Positions 8,570 through 17,488 of a DNA stretch of 64,000 bases are shown piece by piece. The position numbers were made by a program, and so were the translations under genes. Within the stretch, counting starts at the first letter, position 1, and each line of letters opens with the position of its first letter. The notes under the pieces were generated by a model. It did not search any database. It saw only the letters and a program-made list of their open reading frames with translations, and was not told the origin of the DNA. The stretch is from Anaerolineae bacterium. GTDB lineage: Bacteria; Chloroflexota; Anaerolineae; Aggregatilineales; Phototrophicaceae. The stretch is from the NCBI GenBank assembly GCA_022824365.1, contig JAJEAA010000023.1:62001-126000 (forward strand), given 5' to 3'.

Positions 8570-9338
8570 TCAAAGGTGTCTCATCTAACTGGTTCGCCCA
8601 ACGAGATTGGGAGGGGGCAGGTTCACTGTTTGACGGAGTTGCATAATTGCTGGCCACAAATCTGCTAAAGATCCCGATGTGGTCATGCATGGCCTTCCGC
8701 GCCTTTTCGGCGTCGCGATCCTTTAGCGCCTGCAAAATAGGAAGATGTTCCTGATCAGCCCTATAGTTGTCGAGCGATCGCTCATACATATGGCGCTGCA
8801 GTGGCGACAGCATGTCAGCGACAACCTGGAGAATGTGGCGCAGAGCCTCGTTCTGGGTTGCCTCAGCGACGGTCGCGTGAAACTGTGTGTTCAAGTGAAA
8901 GGCGGTGACAGGGTCCTCTGAGACCTTCATTTCGTCGACAATGCCCTCGATGCGAAGAACCAATTCGTCTTCAATTCGCTGGGCTGCGAGTGCGGCTGCC
9001 TCAGGCTCTATTAGATCGCGCACCTCTGCCAATTCCTGGAGAGCTGCATGCCTCAGAGAGGCTTCGAGTTCGGCAGCAGTCGCCTGTCGGTTGCGCCGAA
9101 TCATCGGCCCGACAGCCATCCTCTTGCCTGGTGTCATGGTGATAGCGCCTAGTGCGACCAGGCGCTGAATGGCCTCACGGAGAGAAGTGCGACCAATGCC
9201 GAGCTGCCTTATCAGATCTGCCTGTGATGGAAGGTGGTCTCCGGGTCTCAGCCCCTTCTCGGCAATGATGATCAGTATTGCATCCACGGCCTGATCCACG
9301 AGGCCAGCTCTTGCCAGAGACTTTGAATTTGATCTCAT
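8559..9338 (-). CDS. GntR-family regulator, FadR subfamily (FCD domain)
   Basis: About 259 residues. The N-terminal winged helix is clear (LRPGDHLPSQADLIRQLGIG, then RTSLREAIQRLVALGAI). The rest is an all-helical FCD effector domain with the expected acidic and His metal-site residues (EVRDLIEPEAAALAAQRI, FHLNTQFHATVAEAT, HDHIGIF). FadR-type regulators usually answer to organic acids or amino-acid-derived ligands. ATG 9338 is chosen; a GTG at 9344 is possible. It sits between the class IV aminotransferase and a SnoaL-like gene, all on one strand, and is the natural candidate to control the repeated promoter cassette at 10.45, 10.8 and 20.0 kb. Confidence 0.9.
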   Translation of the reverse strand: MRSNSKSLARAGLVDQAVDAILIIIAEKGLRPGDHLPSQADLIRQLGIGRTSLREAIQRLVALGAITMTPGKRMAVGPMIRRNRQATAAELEASLRHAALQELAEVRDLIEPEAAALAAQRIEDELVLRIEGIVDEMKVSEDPVTAFHLNTQFHATVAEATQNEALRHILQVVADMLSPLQRHMYERSLDNYRADQEHLPILQALKDRDAEKARKAMHDHIGIFSRFVASNYATPSNSEPAPSQSRWANQLDETPLIGV

Positions 9339-9401
9339 ACTCACTTATCCTCAACACTAGAATCTCTTATGGCCATCGCGTCTTGAGTTCCTGGCCTATG
9401 C

Positions 9402-10316
9402 CTATCGGCCCTCGCTCGGGTATACGGGCGTGCTCTGTACTCCGCTTTCGAGAAGCTCCATATACTTCTGATTCAGCATTTGCGTGATGGGACCTGGCTT
9501 GCCGTGACCGATCGTTCGCCCATCCACCTCTCTGACGGCAAAGATGCCACCGGCTGTACTGGTCAAGAAGACCTCGTCCGCGTTATAGAGATCGAAGGCT
9601 GTCAATCTGCCCACTACGGTATCCATTCCCTCCGCGGCCGCCAGCTCTATAACAGTCTGCCGAGTCACGCCGACGAGGATGTTCTCGCCTGGGGTATACA
9701 ATACGTCTTGCTTCGCGATAAACACATTGTAGCCCGGCGCCTCGGCAACGTAGCCGCCGATGTCAAGCTCGATAGCCTCGTCGAGCCCGGCCTCATTTGC
9801 CTCCATGCGCATCAGGATGTGATTCAAATAGTTGCAGCACTTGATCTTTGAATCCAGGCATTCTGAAGGAATCCGGCGCATTGATGATATGCCAGCCCGA
9901 AGGCCTTCGTCTTGTACGCCACTGTCCGTAAGACTGAGGTAGGGGATGGCAAAGGCGATCAGATTCGGCGCGCAGTTGTAAGGACTCATCAGGGGCATAC
10001 GTCCCACGCCGCGCGTAACAAGTATTTTGATATAGGCATTGTCGAGCTTGTTGCGTCGCATGAGCTCTAGAACGACCTCCCTCACGCCTTCCTTGTCGAG
10101 AGGGACCTCGATCTTCAGCGCGTGAGCGGATTCGAATAGACGATCCACATGCTCGTCCAGTTTGAACACCTTGCCGCCCCAGGCGCAGGCCGTATCGTAT
10201 ACAGCATCACCATAGAGCACCACATGGTCGAAGACGGAGATCCGCGCCTCATTTTCGGGAACATACTCCCCACCAACGTAGACCTGGCGGTCCGGACTGC
10301 CTGTTCCGATATTCAT
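9402..10316 (-). CDS. Class IV PLP aminotransferase (branched-chain aminotransferase-like)
   Basis: About 304 residues. ATG 10316 is preferred over the in-frame ATG 10331 because GGAGG lies just inside that longer reading, eight bases ahead of 10316. Fold-type IV features are visible: ISVFDHVVLYGDAVYDT near the N-terminus, the PLP lysine region DSKIKCCNYLNHILMR, and EAPGYNVFIAKQ followed by GVTRQTVIELA. The enzyme should exchange an amino group between an amino acid and 2-oxoglutarate; branched-chain amino acids or D-alanine are the family's usual substrates. It is first in a likely operon with the GntR and SnoaL-like genes and lies downstream of repeated promoter copy A. Confidence 0.88.
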   Translation of the reverse strand: MNIGTGSPDRQVYVGGEYVPENEARISVFDHVVLYGDAVYDTACAWGGKVFKLDEHVDRLFESAHALKIEVPLDKEGVREVVLELMRRNKLDNAYIKILVTRGVGRMPLMSPYNCAPNLIAFAIPYLSLTDSGVQDEGLRAGISSMRRIPSECLDSKIKCCNYLNHILMRMEANEAGLDEAIELDIGGYVAEAPGYNVFIAKQDVLYTPGENILVGVTRQTVIELAAAEGMDTVVGRLTAFDLYNADEVFLTSTAGGIFAVREVDGRTIGHGKPGPITQMLNQKYMELLESGVQSTPVYPSEGR

Positions 10317-10447
10317 CGCGTTCGCCTCCATGTGCGCTTGTGTTTCGTCTTTTATTGTCGGCTGCCCGACGGACAGGCCGAGGCCATATGCAAATCGGTC
10401 ATGGTGAACAGAGGCCCCGCGACTAAGGTAACCGAAGCAAACCTGTC

Positions 10448-10497
10448 AGCTATCTGCTATCTGCTATCACTTTACTCGAATGATCTTGCTCGGTCAA
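10448..10497 (-). promoter_or_regulatory. Repeated promoter cassette, copy A (drives the aminotransferase)
   Basis: On the minus strand: TTGACC (10492-10497), a 17-base spacer, TAAAGT (10469-10474), then three tandem 7-mers GATAGCA, GATAGCA, GATAGCT (10448-10468). The layout equals copies B and C. It points at the aminotransferase start at 10316. The -10 box is weaker than in the other copies. The 7-mers just downstream of the -10 box are a likely operator. Confidence 0.7.
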
Positions 10498-10557
10498 GCG
10501 GTTTAGTGCGTCGCTGTTTTCCGGCCAAACTCAGCTTGGCAAATTCATGGACATGCT

Positions 10558-10701
10558 TTATTCCATGGTACCGCAGCCGTTGCCGCCCACACCAATGACG
10601 AGAAGCTGGATTGTGGATTTCTTCGCTGTGGTGAGGTTGTGTTGGGCCCGCTGCCCAAACTCGAACTGACTGATGCTAAGACGACCGGGAGTTGCTTTCA
10701 T
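10558..10701 (-). pseudogene. Possible remnant with a Rossmann-type glycine motif
   Basis: A 47-residue frame starting MKATPGRLSISQF and ending TIQLLVIGVGGNGCGTME. The hydrophobic strand plus GxGGxG pattern resembles the start of a nucleotide-binding domain such as in ThiF/HesA proteins, but it stops immediately afterwards. There is no strong ribosome site. It lies in the 550-base gap between divergent promoter copies A and B. Probably a gene fragment; it may be chance. Confidence 0.2.
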
Positions 10702-10801
10702 ATCCGATTGATCGCCTTCAACACCGCTTTGGTGATGCGTCTTGTTTCTTGAAAGTGGCGGGAGTGATGTGCGGCGCAGGTCGTTGACCATAACGGATGG
10801 C

Positions 10802-10851
10802 TTGACCGAGCATGGACATTTGCGTACAATGATAGCAGATAGCAGATAGCT
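10802..10851 (+). promoter_or_regulatory. Repeated promoter cassette, copy B (drives the truncated permease)
   Basis: TTGACC (10802-10807), 17-base spacer, TACAAT (10825-10830), then GATAGCA, GATAGCA, GATAGCT at 10831-10851. It is divergent from copy A, about 300 bases away. Downstream it reads into a short stretch related to the end of a SnoaL-like gene and then into the permease piece at 10882. Confidence 0.75.
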
Positions 10852-10881
10852 GACAGATAAGCTGATGGCGACAGCATCCAC

Positions 10882-11787
10882 ATGGTACTCGCCTTCATCG
10901 CCCAAGCCGCCGCACGGGTCCCGCTGTTCGTTTTCGAGCCTACCGTCGATAGCTATGGTCGACTGTGGTTGGACTCAACCCCCGACACCCTCGCGGTGCT
11001 TGTTATTGGACTGACGGGCGTTGTCGTCCTGGTACTTCTCGGTGTCTTCGCGGAACGAATGCCCCTCCCGAGAAACATCATCTACGCTGGAATCCTAGCT
11101 GCTGTGATCGCGATCATTTGGGGCATTCCCAAGATCGTGGACACGGCCAAGTTCTATGACTACTTTGTGAATTCGCTGATCGTGAGCGTGGGGGCGGTCG
11201 CCATCTCGGTCAGCATTGGTTGTCTTTCTGACTATGCGCTGGCGCGCTACTCTGGGATGTCCGGTGTGGTAATGTTACTCGTGGCGCTCGCGTTTCGAGC
11301 CCTGCCCAGAATGGCGTTCTTGCTTCCATTCTATTGGATGGGCAGGATAAGTGGCTTGCACGACACCTACATCCTGGTGATAATCGCTCTAGTAGCGGTG
11401 AACCAACCTTTCACGATCTGGTTGTTGCGCAGCTTCTTCATGGATATCCCGCGGGAGATCGAGGAGGCAGCCATGATCGACGGCGCCTCCCGGCTCGGGG
11501 CCTTCCTGAAAGTGATCACGCCGATCATGTGGCCGGGCATTTTCTCGACGGCGCTGTTCACGCTGTTGCTGGCCTACCATGAGTTCTTATTGGTGAGAAT
11601 ACTCACGCAGTCGAAGTGGACCCTGCCGTTGGCGATGGTCCAGTTTATCGGCGGCGCGCAGATCCCTGGCCAGATCCCGATGCAGGCCGCAGCGGCCGTG
11701 TCGAGTACCATCCCGATCGTGTTGGTGATTCTCTTCTTCCAGAAGCAACTGGTGAAGGGCTTATCGGCCGGGGCAGTAAAGGGCTGA
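10882..11787 (+). pseudogene. Sugar ABC permease (MalG type), 5'-truncated and fused to a SnoaL tail fragment
   Basis: From codon 12 the product matches the permease at 16483-17487 throughout (RVPLFVFEPTVDSYGRLW against RVPLFIFEPTADNYTDLW), including the EAA loop EIEEAAMIDGASRLGAFLKV and the C-terminal KGLSAGAVKG. It lacks the paralogue's first 43 or so residues, which hold the first membrane helix and cytoplasmic start. In their place are codons MVLAFIAQAAA, which match the C-terminal coding region of the SnoaL-like gene family (KVLAFIGSKPPEF at 12361). The breakpoint is near 10912-10915. There is no partner permease or binding protein beside it. A nonfunctional recombinant is likely, though it has a promoter and an otherwise intact frame. 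Confidence 0.7.
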
Positions 11788-11931
11788 GCCAGACGCGCGG
11801 AGGCGCTGGGGATGCCGTTCGTGAGCTACCTATCCTGCCCAACGCAGATCCCCTCTCTGGGGTTGAGCCTGTAAGGAAATGGTTGTGAAAGGTAAGTTAA
11901 TTGTCAATCTAATGGTGAAGGAGACGAAGAT

Positions 11932-12426
11932 ATGTCTACAGAAAAAAGCAAAGAAGAAAAGAACAAAGAACTGATCGCACGCTTGTACACAGCCCTCAAC
12001 AAGAGCGTACTCGGGATTATGGAGGAGTTTTGGACCGATGACATGGCTTGGTACGGTCCAGCGGGTATCGGCACCCTGCACGGCATCGAGGAGTTCGAGG
12101 AGGTGTTGCGCAGGCCCGCCATCAATGCTATTCCCGACAAAGTGGCGCGTGACGAGATCCGCATCGCTGAAGGGGACTATGTCGCCGCACACGGTTATCA
12201 ACATGCCACCCACACCGGGGACTGGTTCGGTATTCCCGCCAGTGGAAAACCAATCAAGTTACGCTACATGGATTTTTGGCGCGTCGAGGGGGATAAGTTG
12301 GCGGAGAACTGGGTGCTCATCGACATACTGGGTTTTTTGGAGCAAGTGGGTTACGACATCCACAAGGTACTCGCATTCATCGGCTCCAAGCCGCCTGAGT
12401 TCTTTGACAGCGTGGAGACGGACTGA
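11932..12426 (+). CDS. SnoaL/NTF2-like protein, single domain
   Basis: 164 residues beginning at ATG 11932 with GAAGGAG upstream. One NTF2-like cone domain: MEEFWTDDMAWYGPAGIGT, a second strand region around HATHTGDWFGIPASGKPIKL, and YMDFWRVEGDKLAENWVLID. The pattern GIP.SGKP followed by F.R.EGDK..E.W is typical of SnoaL-like predicted ester cyclases. Substrate unknown. It follows the truncated permease on the same strand and may be read from promoter copy B. Its last 25 codons are the source type of fragments found at 10870-10915 and 19886-19963. Confidence 0.85.
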   Translation: MSTEKSKEEKNKELIARLYTALNKSVLGIMEEFWTDDMAWYGPAGIGTLHGIEEFEEVLRRPAINAIPDKVARDEIRIAEGDYVAAHGYQHATHTGDWFGIPASGKPIKLRYMDFWRVEGDKLAENWVLIDILGFLEQVGYDIHKVLAFIGSKPPEFFDSVETD

Positions 12427-12560
12427 TCTTCGAGGACTTGCACATGAGTGCTTAGGATAACTCGCCTGAGAACGGGCAAGCTACCTTTCAAGGCAAGACA
12501 GATATTCAGTTGTTGAATGATGGCGCCGATCAGGTAGCCGCCATCAGCATCTTTAAGCGT

Positions 12561-12669
12561 GTGCCCAAGCCAAAGATCAGGCGGAGCAGAATCATGTTGT
12601 TGAAATGTTGGGTGAACGGCGACAGCATCAGCATGCCAAGCATGAATCAACTGAGCGTGAACGTACGAT
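12561..12669 (-). pseudogene. Fragment of an MFS transporter gene
   Basis: About 109 bases that match, nearly base for base, positions 16113-16221 inside the intact MFS gene, in the same orientation. The shared region covers the RTFTLSWFMLGMLVLSPLA part of the protein. Flanking bases on either side do not obviously continue the match. The rest of 12427-12800 shows no gene, so this gap is mainly debris from duplication and deletion. Confidence 0.75.
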
Positions 12670-12800
12670 GAATTGCTGAAGAGACACGGGTACAGCAAGC
12701 TGGATTTTATTGCCACCTCCCAGATGTTGGCAGTGCTCAAATATACGAGGCTCTGTTGATCCGCAATAATGTCTTTCGCTGTTCGGGCGAAAGGCGCAGC

Positions 12801-13883
12801 TTACCAGAAGCCGGGCGCGCCGCTCTTGCGCAGCTCGATCTGCTGGCGCAGGCGCTCCATGAGGTCGACGCCCATCTGCCGGCAGAGGTCGATCATGTCG
12901 ATCGGCACCCAATTCTCGATCAGATAATCGCCTTCGCGCTTCCACCAGTCGAAGTCGCGCATGGTCATCAGCTTGCCGGTGGCGGGTATGCCGGCATAAC
13001 CGCCGTTATTATACGAAAATCTGAAATCCCAGACCCCTCCGCAGGCGTATTTGCCTTCGCCGATGAAACCCATGCCGACGCCGCTGCGCTCGACATCAAG
13101 CTGGCGATCGCCGAAGCCGTGCAGCCAGTTGCGCTGATGGAAGTCTTCGAATTCTTCCAGCGAGAAACAGCCGCCGATGCCGCTGGGCCCGAACCAGCGC
13201 ATATCTGGATGCCAGTACTTATCCTGTTCCATGCGGCTCATATCGGCGCCGTCGCGGCTGCGCACATAGCGCATCAAGCCCTGGCCCATCGCTTCCACCA
13301 ATTGCAGGGTCTTGCGCGATTCCAGCGGGTCTTGCTCCGTCAGCAGGATGCCATCTTTGGCGACGGGTCCGGGGATCTTGCCGCCGTCCATGCCGGGCGA
13401 TGGCGGCAATACCTGAAAGCCCGCCTGGCGCATCACCGCCAGCACATCGTACTGAACGTAGCTCGCGGCGATTTTGCCCTCGCGCATCTTGTAGAATTGC
13501 CCGAACCAGATATTGGTCTTCTTGCCGGTGGCGGGTATGCCCAGCCAGTCTTCGGCAAAGGTGCCGGTCAGGTAGCCGCACCCGGTGACCCACTCGCTGC
13601 CCGCCTCGCCCGCCCATTCCGACTCGCCGCCTTCAATGCCGCCCATGAAGACATAGGGCCGGATCTTGAGATCAGGAAAAGCCCTGAGCAGCGGCAGCCA
13701 GAATCCAGATATGAGATTCTCGACGCCGAGTATCTGGTCGATTGGCGCGGAGCCGTTCCAATTGACATCGTGGTGGACGGCGGCGCGTATGACAGCCGGC
13801 ACATTGTCGATGCCGACGTGATTCAGCTTCTGCCAGTAGTCCCAAACCGCTTCTTTATTGCGCTGGTTCAATTCGTTCGTCAT
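12801..13883 (-). CDS. SnoaL/NTF2-like protein, two-domain (paralogue 1)
   Basis: 360 residues with two cone domains. Domain 1 (about 10-150): YWQKLNHVGIDNVPAVIRAA, then GIPATGKKTNIWFGQFYKMR. Domain 2 (about 185-345): YWHPDMRWFGPSGIGGCFSL, then GIPATGKLMTMRDFDWWKRE and ENWVPIDMIDL. It is very close to the next gene (14144-15208), a tandem duplicate. The GIPATGK plus W...GD..E.W pattern is that of SnoaL-like ester cyclases; the substrate is unknown. RBS AAAGGGAT lies close to the start. It is the last gene of the ABC/MFS/SnoaL run transcribed leftward from 20 kb, after a 260-base gap containing only short CACCGAG/CTCGGTG repeats. Confidence 0.88.
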   Translation of the reverse strand: MTNELNQRNKEAVWDYWQKLNHVGIDNVPAVIRAAVHHDVNWNGSAPIDQILGVENLISGFWLPLLRAFPDLKIRPYVFMGGIEGGESEWAGEAGSEWVTGCGYLTGTFAEDWLGIPATGKKTNIWFGQFYKMREGKIAASYVQYDVLAVMRQAGFQVLPPSPGMDGGKIPGPVAKDGILLTEQDPLESRKTLQLVEAMGQGLMRYVRSRDGADMSRMEQDKYWHPDMRWFGPSGIGGCFSLEEFEDFHQRNWLHGFGDRQLDVERSGVGMGFIGEGKYACGGVWDFRFSYNNGGYAGIPATGKLMTMRDFDWWKREGDYLIENWVPIDMIDLCRQMGVDLMERLRQQIELRKSGAPGFW

Positions 13884-14143
13884 ATCCCTTTGCCTTCACT
13901 TTGGATCCGTCCGCTTATTCAAATGAGCCCTCGGTACGTTCAAGCAAGTCATGCAACAATTGGCCACCGAGCGCACCGAGTAAAAGAGCGGTCACCGAGT
14001 ACAACTCTATCATGAACTCGGTGTCCTTGAAGCTGCTCGCTGTCCTCGGTGGCTGGAAAGGCATTCGTTGATCCTGGCGCTGCATTACCATCTACGTATG
14101 AGATCGGCGCCTCTGTTGCAGTGGCTCGCGCTAAACGCAGCGG

Positions 14144-15208
14144 CTAAGCCCTGCGCGCCTCAACCTGCTGGCGCAGCCGCTCCATGAGATCGACGCCCAT
14201 CTGCCGGCACAAGTCGATCATGTCGATGGGCACCCAATTCTCGATCAGATAATCGCCCTCGCGCCTGTACCAGTCAAAGTCACGCATGGTCATGAGCTTG
14301 CCGGTGGCGGGGATGCCAGCGTATTCGCCGTGATGGTAGGAGAAGGCCATATCCCAAATTCCGCCGGCGGCGTACATGCCCTCGCCGACAAAGCCTACGC
14401 CGACACCGCCACGCTCAACCTCGAGTTGGCGATCGCCGAAGCCGTGCAACCAGTTGCGCTGATGGAAGTCTTCAAACTCTTCCAGGGTGAAGCAACCGCC
14501 GATGCCGCTGGGACCGAACCACTTCATGTCTGGATGCCAATACTTGTCCTGCTCCATACGGCTCATGTCGGCGCCATCGCGGCTGCGCACGTAACGCATC
14601 AAACCGTCGCCCATCGCCCCCACCAACTGCATGGTTTTGCGCGTTTCCAGCGGGTCTTGCTCGGTAAGCAGGATGCCGTCTTGCGTGGCGGGACCCGGGA
14701 TCTTGCCGCCCTCAAAACCCGGCGCCGGCGGCAGCACTTGAAAGCCGGCCTGGCGCATCACCGCCAGCACATCGTACTGGACGTAGCTCTCGGCGATCTT
14801 GCCCTCGCGCATCCTGTAGAATTGCCCGAACCAGATATTGGTCTTTTTGCCAGTGGCAGGTATGCCCAGCCAATCGTTGACGAAGGCGCCCGTCAGATAG
14901 CCGCATCCGGTGACCCACTCGCTGCCCGCTTCTCCGCCCCATTCTGAATTGCCACTTTCGATGCCGCCCATGAAGACGTAGGGCCGAATCTTGATATCGG
15001 GGAAGGAGTGCATCAGCGGCAGCCAGAAGCCGGAGATGAGGTTTTCCACGCCCAGGAGCTGGTCAATGGGCGCCGAGCCATTCCAGTCTACATCGTCATG
15101 CACGGCGGCGCGGACGGCGGCCGGCACGTTGTCCACGCCGACATGATTCAACTTCTGCCAGTAGTCCCATACCAGTGCTTTGTTACGTTGGTTCAATTCG
15201 TTCGACAT
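14144..15208 (-). CDS. SnoaL/NTF2-like protein, two-domain (paralogue 2)
   Basis: 354 residues, near-identical over most of its length to the protein at 12801-13883, with the same two cone domains (HPDMKWFGPSGIGGCFTLEE; GIPATGKLMTMRDFDWYRRE). It begins at ATG 15208 behind AGGAAAGGATG. It differs at scattered positions and lacks the last residues (GAPGFW) of its paralogue, so the duplication is not brand new. It lies 42 bases after the MFS gene in one orientation, suggesting that the imported compound is acted on by these proteins. Confidence 0.88.
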   Translation of the reverse strand: MSNELNQRNKALVWDYWQKLNHVGVDNVPAAVRAAVHDDVDWNGSAPIDQLLGVENLISGFWLPLMHSFPDIKIRPYVFMGGIESGNSEWGGEAGSEWVTGCGYLTGAFVNDWLGIPATGKKTNIWFGQFYRMREGKIAESYVQYDVLAVMRQAGFQVLPPAPGFEGGKIPGPATQDGILLTEQDPLETRKTMQLVGAMGDGLMRYVRSRDGADMSRMEQDKYWHPDMKWFGPSGIGGCFTLEEFEDFHQRNWLHGFGDRQLEVERGGVGVGFVGEGMYAAGGIWDMAFSYHHGEYAGIPATGKLMTMRDFDWYRREGDYLIENWVPIDMIDLCRQMGVDLMERLRQQVEARRA

Positions 15209-15250
15209 CTCTTCACATCCTTTCCTGATAGCAAAAGCAATTGCTGCCGG

Positions 15251-16480
15251 CTAAGCCGCTTCCAGGCGTGACTTGCGCGGCAGCAAGACGCCGGTGAAGA
15301 CAAGCGACCAGGCCAGCAGCGCCCAGATTGTGAAGCCGGGGATGAAGCTGCCTAGCAGATCGCGCGATGCGCCGACGATGATCGGCGACAAAAACATGCC
15401 GAAGCCAGCGATGGTCAACGACGCGCCCCAAACCACCGTGATCTTGCGCGGCGTCATCCAGGGCAGTTGCATCGGCAAGGTCAAGAGGATGGGTTGATAC
15501 ACCCAGGTACCAATGCCAAGCAGCACCACAGACACCTGTATAGCGAGCGTATCTGTCAAGAGAAAGGCGCCAAAACTGCCCAGTCCCGCCAAAATGCCAG
15601 GAATAATGAAAAATGGTCTCGTCACCTTTAGTCTCACAGTCAAATAGCCGCCGATGATGACAGAAAGCATCCCCACGGACGGGAGCAAGCCCGTGATGTA
15701 ACCGGCGTCTTCAAGGCTCATGCCGCGAAACTCGTACAGATAGGTCGGCAGCCAACTGGTGATCGCGGCATAGTTGATAAACACCAGGGCATCGCCAACG
15801 ACGAGCAAGAAGACAGTCCGATTCTTGAAGACGCGCCACATTTCCCGCAGGTCAAAGGCTTCGCGCGCGTCGGCTGCTTCCGGCTTCGTCTTTCCCAGGA
15901 GACTCCACGCGATTGCGCCGGCCAGGCCAACGCCGCCGAATACCCCCAGCACCGCTTCCCAGCTCATCGCTTGGGACATGGGTACGGCGAGCGTGATGGA
16001 GACTGCCGTCCCGGTCACCACGACAATCAGCAGGAGCGTGTTGATGATGGGGACTTCGCGCGGCTCAAACCACTGCATGATCAGCGCAGCCGAGGCGGTC
16101 ATCACCAAGCCTGTGCCCAAGCCATAGAGCAGGCGGAGCAGAATCATGGTGTTGAAATCTTGGGCGAGCGGCGACAGCACCAGCATACCAAGCATGAACC
16201 AACTGAGCGTGAATGTACGATTCAGGCCGAAGCGATTGACAATCAGACTCCCGGGCAGCCCGACCAGTGCTTTGATAATTGTCGGCAGGGCTATAAGCAG
16301 GCTTGCGCTCGCGCGCGAAACTTCGTAGTCGTCGATAACCAGCGGCAGCAAGGGCGTGACATTGAAGAAATTCAGCCCGATGGACGCGTGGGCGGCGAGG
16401 ATGAGCGCGCCGATGACAAATCGATATCGTGAATTTCCGGCCGGTTGCGAATCAGCGAATTTGCCTAGCGTGACCGCCAC
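15251..16480 (-). CDS. Major facilitator superfamily transporter
   Basis: 409 residues with about twelve hydrophobic segments. N-terminal half: LILAAHASIGLNFFNVTPLL, then the loop 2-3 region GLPGSLIVNRFGLNRTF, an MFS motif A variant. Similar to CynX/NimT-type and other organic-anion carriers, but the substrate cannot be fixed. It starts two bases after the stop of the ABC permease, so it is translationally linked to the ABC operon, which is unusual because it duplicates the transport role with a secondary carrier. The next genes are two SnoaL-like proteins. A fragment of this gene is repeated at 12561-12669. Confidence 0.88.
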   Translation of the reverse strand: MAVTLGKFADSQPAGNSRYRFVIGALILAAHASIGLNFFNVTPLLPLVIDDYEVSRASASLLIALPTIIKALVGLPGSLIVNRFGLNRTFTLSWFMLGMLVLSPLAQDFNTMILLRLLYGLGTGLVMTASAALIMQWFEPREVPIINTLLLIVVVTGTAVSITLAVPMSQAMSWEAVLGVFGGVGLAGAIAWSLLGKTKPEAADAREAFDLREMWRVFKNRTVFLLVVGDALVFINYAAITSWLPTYLYEFRGMSLEDAGYITGLLPSVGMLSVIIGGYLTVRLKVTRPFFIIPGILAGLGSFGAFLLTDTLAIQVSVVLLGIGTWVYQPILLTLPMQLPWMTPRKITVVWGASLTIAGFGMFLSPIIVGASRDLLGSFIPGFTIWALLAWSLVFTGVLLPRKSRLEAA

Positions 16481-16482
16481 AA

Positions 16483-17487
16483 TCAGCCCTTCACAGCGCC
16501 TGAGGTCAAGCCCTTGACCAGTTGCCCTTGAAAGATGAAGACGACGATGATGATGGGCACGGCGGCAGAAACAGCGGCGGCGGCGGCCAATGTGATATGG
16601 CCGGGGTCTTCGCCGCCGGCGTACTTCGATATCGCCACCGTCAGCGTCCAGTTGGATTGCGTCAGGATGCGCACCAGCAGAAAATCGCTATAGGCGAGCA
16701 GTAGCGTGAAGAGCGCAGTCGAGACGATGCCGGGCCACATAATCGGGATGATGACGCTGATGAAGGCCGTCAGCCGATTGGCGCCGTCGACCATGGCCGA
16801 CTCTTCAATCTCCTTGGGGATATTCATGAAGAAGCTGCGCAGCATCCAGATCGTGAACGGCTGATTGATGGCGACCAGGGTGATAATCAGCAGGATATGG
16901 GTGTCATACAATCCCGAGTGCTGACCAAACCACCAGTAGGGCAAGATATATGACAAACCCGGCAAGGAGCGGAAGCCAAGCGCAACCACCAATATGATAA
17001 CGCCGGCCAAACCGGTGTAACGTGCCAGGCCATAGCCAGCCAAACAGCCAATCGAGATAGAAACGCAGATCGTGCCGGCGGTTACGATGATGGTGTTGAT
17101 AAAATAATTGTAGAACCTCTCGATTCTGACGAATGTTGGAATCTGAAGCAGCACGAAGAAGCCGATCGCCAAAACAGCTAGATAGACGTATCCGGGCGCA
17201 ACGGGAAAGCGCTTCGCGTTGAGGGCGATCACGGTCAGCAGCCCGAAAATCGCCAACAGGACGAGCGTGACAAATACCGGATCGTCGGGTATCGCCTTGA
17301 GCCACAGATCCGTGTAGTTGTCGGCGGTTGGCTCAAAGATAAACAGCGGCACGCGGGAATTGGCTTGCCGCGGCGTCTTGAATGATTGCAGCGTGGTCCA
17401 GAAGAAGGGCAGCACGCTGAAGAGGGCGTAAAGGGTCAAGATAGTGTATATCACCGCCAGAACGTAGCGATTCTCGATCCGTTTCAC
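16483..17487 (-). CDS. Sugar ABC transporter permease, MalG type
   Basis: 334 residues, membrane protein with an N-terminal helix (AVIYTILTLYALFSVLPFFW), an extra pair of hydrophobic segments near 75-115, and the usual core. The EAA loop EIEESAMVDGANRLTAFISV contacts the ATPase. The C-terminus KGLTSGAVKG is typical of CUT1 permeases. The insertion between TM1 and the core is longer than in ordinary MalG proteins and is shared with the truncated copy at 10882. It partners the permease at 17489 and the binding protein at 18525. Confidence 0.92.
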   Translation of the reverse strand: MKRIENRYVLAVIYTILTLYALFSVLPFFWTTLQSFKTPRQANSRVPLFIFEPTADNYTDLWLKAIPDDPVFVTLVLLAIFGLLTVIALNAKRFPVAPGYVYLAVLAIGFFVLLQIPTFVRIERFYNYFINTIIVTAGTICVSISIGCLAGYGLARYTGLAGVIILVVALGFRSLPGLSYILPYWWFGQHSGLYDTHILLIITLVAINQPFTIWMLRSFFMNIPKEIEESAMVDGANRLTAFISVIIPIMWPGIVSTALFTLLLAYSDFLLVRILTQSNWTLTVAISKYAGGEDPGHITLAAAAAVSAAVPIIIVVFIFQGQLVKGLTSGAVKG

Positions 17488-17488
17488 T

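Noticed and set aside
10831-10851. Tandem 7-mers considered as a short CRISPR-like or microsatellite repeat
   Set aside because: Only three units without spacers, and the same triplet recurs at fixed distance from a -10 box in two other places, so a regulatory site fits better.
12756-14015. 419-codon plus-strand open frame
   Set aside because: It is antisense to the clear two-domain SnoaL gene at 12801-13883 and has no family motif; the GC-rich codon pattern keeps the opposite frame open.
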